A stretch of 10,628 nt of DNA from Spirochaetaceae bacterium (GTDB lineage Bacteria > Spirochaetota > Spirochaetia > Treponematales > Breznakiellaceae). Positions within the stretch are counted from its first letter, which is position 1. Each line of letters opens with the position of its first letter. The DNA lies in contig JAITHR010000158.1 in the NCBI GenBank assembly GCA_031279895.1, positions 1 to 10,628 on the forward strand, given 5' to 3'. The notes under the pieces are model-generated. The model saw only the letters and a list, made by a program, of their open reading frames with translations. It was not told the DNA's origin and searched no databases. Below, in pieces: positions 6,427 to 10,628 of the stretch. Position numbers and translations under genes: made by a program.

Positions 6427-6428
6427 AA
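6408..6428 (-). repeat. Mini-hairpin repeat (minus orientation)
   Basis: CAGCC-TCC-GGCTG (6408-6420) and the next eight bases are identical to 199-219. It abuts the palindrome array and supplies the stop of the plus frame and the ATG of the minus frame. Confidence 0.85.
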
Positions 6429-6437
6429 GCTACCGGC

Positions 6438-6511
6438 GCCGCGGCTGTAAGTACGCGAAGACTGCTTTGAGGCGCGATTCGGGACGCTTATGAAACCGTC
6501 GCAGCCTCCGG
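6438..6511 (+). repeat. Right-island module, partial copy c
   Basis: CCGCGGCTGTAAGTACGC, the AAGACTGCTTTGAGGCGCG segment and ACGCTTATGAAACCGTC match copy b. The terminal hairpin looks like a recombinant: CCGTC is followed directly by GCAGCCTCCGGC, joining parts of the two stem types. Confidence 0.7.
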
Positions 6512-6513
6512 CC

Positions 6514-6615
6514 CGCCGGCGGCGGAGGCACAAAAGCTTCCCGCGAAGCGGCTGTAAGTACGCGAAGACCGCTTTGAGGCGCGATTCGGGACGCTTATGA
6601 AACCGCCGGAGGCGG
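6514..6615 (+). repeat. Right-island module, copy b
   Basis: 102 bases beginning with the 40 bp identical to 5991-6030. It ends in the variant hairpin CCGCC-GGA-GGCGG (6603-6615) after ACGCTTATGAAA. Overlapping GTC-GGA-GAC text follows (6616-6624). Confidence 0.85.
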
Positions 6616-6636
6616 GTCGGAGACGGAGGAAAAAGA

Positions 6637-6665
6637 TTGCTATTTATTTTGGTTGATACTATACT
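6637..6665 (+). promoter_or_regulatory. Candidate sigma70 promoter for the cNMP-binding gene
   Basis: TTGCTA (6637-6642), a 17-bp spacer and TATACT (6660-6665) lie in the only AT-rich stretch between the repeats and the gene. A start near 6672 gives a leader of about 50 nt containing the ribosome site AAGGA (6710-6714). Confidence 0.55.
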
Positions 6666-6723
6666 TTTTAAGTACAACGCGCTGTAATAACTTGCGAAAC
6701 TTGGTAAAAAAGGAACGCTTCGT

Positions 6724-7953
6724 ATGATCCCTAACACGCACCCGTCAACCCTTGTCTTTAAAAAAGGTTCGTATATCTTGGTAGAAGATAAAGAAGACCC
6801 CCACTTTTTCATCATTCAGGAAGGGAAGGTGCAGCTGTCCAGAAAAGACGAGGTGGTGAAAGAGCGGGACGGCCATGTCTTCGGCCCGGGAGAATTTTTC
6901 GGCGTGGTGGCGGCCATGTCCAACCACAGCCATATCGAAACGGCCCGGGCCATAACCGACGTAACCCTCACCGCCATCCCCGCGTCCCAGTTCGACGCCT
7001 TTATCCAGAACAACACCCTCGCGGCCATGCACATTATGGCGCAATTCTCCAACCGTATGCGCTACCTTACCAAAGGGCTTACCCAGCTCACCCTGAACGA
7101 CAGCGCCGAAGAGGACAGGCCCGAGGATTTGTTCGCTGTGGGGCGGTTTTACGAGGAGAGCGGGAACCTAAGCCACGCCCATTACGCCTACGGGCGGTAT
7201 CTCGCCTACTGCCCCCAGGGGGAACACGCCCGGGACGCCGGGGAACGGATGGCGGCTTTCACCCCGCACGGCAAGGCGGTTCCCTATACGATTGCGGGAA
7301 ATAAGAAAATATACGCCGCCGACACGGTGCTGTACGCCCAAGGGGAGCCTGCCGAAGAGCTTTACGTTATTCAGAGCGGCTCGGTCAAAATAACCAAAAT
7401 CGTCAATAACAGCGAGATACTCCTTGCGATCCTTAAAGCCGGCGATTTTGTGGGGGAAATGGCCATCCTTGAGTCCAAGCCCCGATCCGTAACCGCCGTA
7501 ACCTACGAAGAGTGCGCGCTTCTTGCGGTCAGCAAGGAAACCTTCCCCCAGGTGGCCGCCTCCAACCCGCAGATTATAAGCCGTCTTATACGGACCCTCG
7601 CCGACAAGATATGGTTTCTCTACAGGCATCTGGCAAATACCGACCTCATCGACCCTGTTGCGCGTATGTACGACGCGCTGTTTATTCAGATAGAGAAAAA
7701 CCGGATACCCGTTGAAAGCACCGGGGACTATACCTTTTCTTTCAGTCTCAAGGAGCTCGTGTCCATGACCGGCATGAACGATATTGAAGTGGAGAAAGCG
7801 GTTGAGAAAATCGAGTCCGATCCTGACATAGAACTGACTGACGATAAAATCCACATTCGCAGCGTGGCGGCCATAACCAAGCAGCGCAACTATTACAAGA
7901 GTATCGAGTGGCGCAAGAAAGCCTTTCGGATAAGCCATCCTGATATGTATTAG
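6724..7953 (+). CDS. Dual cyclic-nucleotide-binding-domain protein with TPR-like middle and winged-helix-like end
   Basis: 409 residues, soluble. Domain 1 (about 8-115) has the cNMP beta-roll pattern (GSYILVEDKEDPHFFIIQEGKVQL) but its phosphate cassette is GEFFGVVAAMSNHSHIETA, without the usual Glu and Arg, so it probably does not bind ligand. Residues about 135-170 (DLFAVGRFYEESGNLSHAHYAYGRYL) resemble a TPR hairpin. Domain 2 (about 185-290) has an intact cassette, GDFVGEMAILESKPRSVTAV, with Glu245 and Arg254 placed to hold cAMP or cGMP. The C-terminal part (about 335-380, FSLKELVSMTGMNDIEVEKAVEKIE) resembles the Crp/Fnr winged helix but is degenerate. It could be a ligand-controlled regulator or an adaptor. 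AAGGA (6710-6714) sits nine bases before the ATG. Its stop codon overlaps that of the convergent citrate synthase gene. Confidence 0.85.
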   Translation: MIPNTHPSTLVFKKGSYILVEDKEDPHFFIIQEGKVQLSRKDEVVKERDGHVFGPGEFFGVVAAMSNHSHIETARAITDVTLTAIPASQFDAFIQNNTLAAMHIMAQFSNRMRYLTKGLTQLTLNDSAEEDRPEDLFAVGRFYEESGNLSHAHYAYGRYLAYCPQGEHARDAGERMAAFTPHGKAVPYTIAGNKKIYAADTVLYAQGEPAEELYVIQSGSVKITKIVNNSEILLAILKAGDFVGEMAILESKPRSVTAVTYEECALLAVSKETFPQVAASNPQIISRLIRTLADKIWFLYRHLANTDLIDPVARMYDALFIQIEKNRIPVESTGDYTFSFSLKELVSMTGMNDIEVEKAVEKIESDPDIELTDDKIHIRSVAAITKQRNYYKSIEWRKKAFRISHPDMY

Positions 7954-9347
7954 ACGCCGCGGGCGGGCGGGCGGTCCCCCAGGGGGAGGTACGCCTCTTT
8001 TCGGGTTACGGCGCGGTACGCGGGCCGGATAATCCGGTCCCCGGAGACAAGCTCCTCAAGCCGGTGGGCGCACCAGCCCGCCATCCGCGCCGCGGCAAAG
8101 AGCGGCGTATAGAGGTCTTCCGGTATGCCCAGGGTCTGATACACGAGGCCCGAATACATATCCACATTGGCGCACAGTATCTTCTGGGATCCCAGCCGGT
8201 TATGAAGGGCCCGTATTCCCTGTTCCTCGATAGTTTCCATTAACGCGAACCCTTCGATAAACGCGCCGTCGACCTTTGAGTCCCGCGCCATCTGCCGGAC
8301 GTACCGCTTAAGAAGCTCGGCGCGGGGGTCCGAGCGGGTATAGACCGCGTGTCCCAGCCCGTAAATCTTGCCGGAGCGGTCGTTTGCCCGCCTGTCGAGA
8401 ATCGCGCAGAGGTAGGCGTACACCGCGTCCTTGTCTTCGGGGTCCGAGACATGGCGCCGTATATCGTCGAACATCTCCATAACCTTGACATTGGCGCCGC
8501 CGTGAAGAGGGCCTTTGAGGGAACCGACCGCCGCGGCAAGGGCCGCGTAGGTATCGGTGCCGGTGGAAGACAGTACGCGGCAGGCGAAGGCGGAGTTATT
8601 GCCCCCGCCGTGTTCGGCGTGGAGGATGAGCATCAAATCAAGCAGGCGGGCTTCGTCTTTGGTGTACTGGTTGTTTTTGCGGAGTATATGGAGAAAGTTC
8701 TCCGCCATGGAGAGGTTTTCCTGGGGGATATGAATGAGGAGGGAATCCCCGTCAAAATAGTGGCGCTTTGCCGCGTAGCAGTTGGCGATGATGACCGGCA
8801 CCCGCCCGATAAGCTCGATGGACTGGCGCACCACGTTTTCTACGGACGTGTCGTCAGCAGCCGCGTCAAACGTATAGAGCGTGAGGATACAGCGGGAGAG
8901 TTTATTCATAATGTCAATGCCCGGGGCTTTGAGGATCGTGTCCTCGGTAAAGCCCTCCGGGAGCTTGCGCGCCGCAGAGAGCATACGGTTATACTTTACA
9001 AGCTGCTCTTCAGTGGGCAGTTTCCCGAAGATGAGGAGGTACGCCACCTCCTCGTACCCGAAAGTCCCCATGTTCCAATGGGCTTTGATGATGTCCCGCA
9101 TATCAATGCCCCGATAATAGAGCTTCCCTTCGATAGGAGCCGGCTCCCCGTCCACCACTTGATAGCCCTGCACGCTGCCGATACCGGTAACGCCGGCAAA
9201 TACGCCCGTGCCGTCCGAGTTGCGGAGGCCCCGCTTGATGTTATAATTCTTGAATTCCTTGGGATCGATAGCGTATCGGGCGTGTATATCCGCGCAGAGT
9301 TCTTTTATAAATCCAAGTACGATTTCGTCCTGTTTGTTCAGCACCAT
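7950..9347 (-). CDS. gltA: Citrate synthase (Si-type family)
   Basis: 465 residues from the preferred start. It condenses acetyl-CoA and oxaloacetate to citrate; a 2-methylcitrate synthase activity cannot be excluded by sequence alone. The catalytic triad is visible: His246 in HAEHGGGNNS, His282 in GPLHGGAN and Asp340 in GLGHAVYTRSDPR. KLYYRGIDMRDI near the N-terminus is typical of the family. The frame can be extended 11 codons to GTG 9378-9380, but ATG 9345-9347 has AAAGGA five bases upstream and is the better start. A strong promoter precedes it. No other TCA-cycle gene is visible, so a role in glutamate precursor synthesis is inferred only. The C-terminal codons overlap the stop of the convergent cNMP-binding gene by four bases. 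Confidence 0.93.
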   Translation of the reverse strand: MVLNKQDEIVLGFIKELCADIHARYAIDPKEFKNYNIKRGLRNSDGTGVFAGVTGIGSVQGYQVVDGEPAPIEGKLYYRGIDMRDIIKAHWNMGTFGYEEVAYLLIFGKLPTEEQLVKYNRMLSAARKLPEGFTEDTILKAPGIDIMNKLSRCILTLYTFDAAADDTSVENVVRQSIELIGRVPVIIANCYAAKRHYFDGDSLLIHIPQENLSMAENFLHILRKNNQYTKDEARLLDLMLILHAEHGGGNNSAFACRVLSSTGTDTYAALAAAVGSLKGPLHGGANVKVMEMFDDIRRHVSDPEDKDAVYAYLCAILDRRANDRSGKIYGLGHAVYTRSDPRAELLKRYVRQMARDSKVDGAFIEGFALMETIEEQGIRALHNRLGSQKILCANVDMYSGLVYQTLGIPEDLYTPLFAAARMAGWCAHRLEELVSGDRIIRPAYRAVTRKEAYLPLGDRPPARGV

Positions 9348-9416
9348 GGTGTTCCTTTGTATGTTTTCATATTTTTTCACTGTTTTTCACTGTTTTTTAC
9401 CGTAATCAATCGCAGG

Positions 9417-9446
9417 ATTATACCGTCAACCAGTAACCGATGGCAA
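9417..9446 (-). promoter_or_regulatory. Sigma70-type promoter for citrate synthase
   Basis: On the minus strand, TTGCCA (9441-9446), an 18-bp spacer and a consensus TATAAT (9417-9422). Transcription would start near 9410, giving a leader of about 60 nt that contains an imperfect repeat of ACAGTGAAAA before the ribosome site. Confidence 0.65.
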
Positions 9447-9447
9447 G

Positions 9448-9466
9448 GGCGCGGCTGTTTCGCGCC
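9448..9466 (-). terminator. Hairpin directly after corA, possible terminator
   Basis: GGCGCG and CGCGCC form a perfect 6-bp stem around a seven-base loop, starting at the last base of the corA stop codon. No T-run follows on the minus strand, so it may only weaken read-through. It lies just upstream of the citrate synthase -35 box. Confidence 0.35.
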
Positions 9467-10428
9467 TATATATGCGATTTGATGTTCGTCCGGTTCTTCC
9501 GGCGCTTCCGGTCGGTATTAAGGAAAATCGCGCCGGTAATCGAGGCCGCAAGGCTGATACCCGTAATGGCCCAGACCGTAAACGGCGCCTCCTGAAAGGG
9601 AAGGCGCACGTTCATCCCGTAAAAACTGTAAATCAGCGTGGGAATCATAAGCACGATGGAAACAATCGTAAGGCGTTTCATCACGATATTGAGGTTATTG
9701 GAAATAACGCTGGCAAAGGCGTCCATGGTTCCGGTCAGTATCGAGGAATAGATGTTCGCCATTTCGATAGCCTGCTTGTTTTCAGTAACCACGTCTTCCA
9801 AGAGATCCTGTTCGTCCTCTTTAAAATGGATAAGCGGGGACTTCTGGAGTTTTTCGAGAAGCAGTTCGTTGGTGGTGATGCTGGTGGTAAAATAGACCAG
9901 GGACTTTTGAATAGAAAGGAGCTGGATGAGTTCCTTGTTTTTTATGGACTTTTGCAGCTCCCCTTTTATAATGTTGGTGCGCTTGTTAAGCTCCTTAAGG
10001 CCCTTCAAAAACGTGAACGCCCCCCGTCCCAGAAGGTTCAGCACAAAGGAACTTTTGTTCCTGATATTAAAGCCCCGGATACGGTTTCGGGCCAGGTCAT
10101 CCAAAGCGCCGCTCGATTTCTGGCATATCGTAATGATTTTATCGGAAAAAAGGATGATACCCAGGGGCAGGGTAAAAAAAGATACCTCGTAATCGTTGTC
10201 ATACACCGGAAGCCGCACAATCAAAGCGGTGTAGCCGTCTTCCTTTTCAATTCTGGCCTGCTCGTCAGCGTCCATAATATCGGTAAGCAGCTCTCCTGCG
10301 ATACCGAACTCCTGTTCCAGCCGCTTCAGGTCGGCCTCGTCCACGTTTCGGGCGTCTATCCAGCACCCCTTGCGTACCTCGCCGGTCTCAACCAAGCGGT
10401 TCTGGTCTTGTATGCGAACTGTGATCAT
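9466..10428 (-). CDS. corA: CorA-family magnesium/divalent cation transporter
   Basis: 320 residues, close to E. coli CorA length. CorA pentamers move Mg2+ (some members Co2+, Ni2+ or Zn2+) across the inner membrane. The large N-terminal cytoplasmic domain (1-250) ends in a long helical stalk. Two C-terminal transmembrane segments follow, about 253-270 (LTIVSIVLMIPTLIYSFY) and about 283-303. The diagnostic GMN motif is present at 271-273 within YGMNVRLPF, between the segments. The C-terminal tail is basic (DRKRRKNRTNIKSHI). AGGAGAAA is well placed before the ATG. The same-strand citrate synthase gene lies downstream with its own promoter. Metal specificity cannot be read from the sequence. 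Confidence 0.92.
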   Translation of the reverse strand: MITVRIQDQNRLVETGEVRKGCWIDARNVDEADLKRLEQEFGIAGELLTDIMDADEQARIEKEDGYTALIVRLPVYDNDYEVSFFTLPLGIILFSDKIITICQKSSGALDDLARNRIRGFNIRNKSSFVLNLLGRGAFTFLKGLKELNKRTNIIKGELQKSIKNKELIQLLSIQKSLVYFTTSITTNELLLEKLQKSPLIHFKEDEQDLLEDVVTENKQAIEMANIYSSILTGTMDAFASVISNNLNIVMKRLTIVSIVLMIPTLIYSFYGMNVRLPFQEAPFTVWAITGISLAASITGAIFLNTDRKRRKNRTNIKSHI

Positions 10429-10472
10429 CCGCGTTTCTCCTCTTGCGCGGTTTCCTGTTTGGAGGAGCGTCC

Positions 10473-10628
10473 TTGCCGGGTAAGAAACCGCCGCGCAGGT
10501 CAGCGGCGGCCCGCCCCGCGCCGGAGACGCTCAAGGAATATCTGGAAACACGCTTTTTCGTTTTTTGTATGGTTCCATGTATGGATTGCGGCGTTACTAC
10601 GTTCACCATCCGTATCGGACATGGCATA
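10473..10628 (+). CDS. Possible 5' end of a divergent gene, cut by right edge
   Basis: From TTG 10473, preceded by GGAGGA (10461-10466) with six-base spacing, the plus frame is open to the window end (52 codons). It reads a basic, Pro/Ala-rich start, then TLKEYLETRFFVF and CMDCGVTTFTIRIGHGI. I recognise no family. The competing reading is on the minus strand: a frame open from the right edge to a TGA at 10500-10502, including WNHTKNEKACFQIFLERLRR, which would be the 3' end of a gene upstream of corA. The ribosome site favours the plus reading. The gap between this start and corA's start is only 44 bases, so promoters would have to lie within coding sequence. Confidence 0.35.
   Translation, partial: MPGKKPPRRSAAARPAPETLKEYLETRFFVFCMVPCMDCGVTTFTIRIGHGI

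Larger units (their letters stand above)
6159..6428 (+). other. Open frame through the array: heptapeptide repeat ending QPPAVS
   Basis: The plus frame after TAG 6156-6158 is open to TAA 6426-6428. It reads RYTFYDK or RYTFYDI, with variants WS, WD and YG, ten times, then GIRQPPAVS. The ending equals that of the frame at 1-219. No ATG, GTG or TTG occurs in it (CTG 6171 is the nearest candidate) and there is no ribosome site, so translation is doubtful. Confidence 0.3.

Noticed and set aside
8349..9482. Long 377-residue plus-strand frame opposite citrate synthase
   Set aside because: It is the antisense shadow of a gene whose catalytic residues and ribosome site are clear on the minus strand.
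10388..10627. 79-residue minus frame overlapping the start of corA
   Set aside because: It overlaps corA's conserved N-terminus in another frame and has no supporting ribosome site.

Overview
The window looks like chromosomal DNA of a spirochaete of the Treponema group. The main reason is gene order: cheW, a DegT-family aminotransferase-like gene, NAD kinase, recN and an all-helical conserved protein follow each other on the plus strand. This matches the order I recall for Treponema pallidum TP0439-TP0443. The moderately high GC, the citrate synthase and the long repeat-filled gaps fit a larger-genome, host-associated treponeme (termite-gut type) better than T. pallidum. The species assignment is inference.

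Layout. 1-670 is a repeat island: the end of a 21-bp tandem array that reads as a heptapeptide repeat, a 79-bp direct repeat in two copies, and several small hairpins. 671-941 holds a plausible promoter and a long leader. 942-5899 is a compact plus-strand operon: cheW, DegT-like gene, nadK, recN (8-bp overlap with nadK) and a hypothetical gene. 5900-6620 is a second repeat island. It contains ten phased copies of a palindrome-bearing 21-bp unit (6192-6401), flanked by copies of a ~102-bp module that ends in the same hairpin family. 6637-7953 is a promoter and a protein with two cyclic-nucleotide-binding-like domains. On the minus strand, citrate synthase (7950-9347, its own promoter, stop codon overlapping the previous gene) and a CorA-type transporter (9466-10428) follow. 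A possible partial plus-strand gene runs off the right edge.

How the genes fit together. The operon mixes chemotaxis signalling, NADP supply and recombination repair, so it probably reflects conserved synteny more than one pathway. The DegT-like protein appears to lack the lysine that binds PLP. The most unusual material is intergenic. Two unrelated 21-bp arrays both read on the plus strand as heptapeptides of the form R-aromatic-x-F-x-x-K, and both reading frames end in the identical C-terminus QPPAVS-stop, supplied by the same hairpin repeat. The hairpins keep a GGA/TCC loop while their stems vary in a paired way. I see no CRISPR array, tRNA, rRNA or transposase gene in the window.
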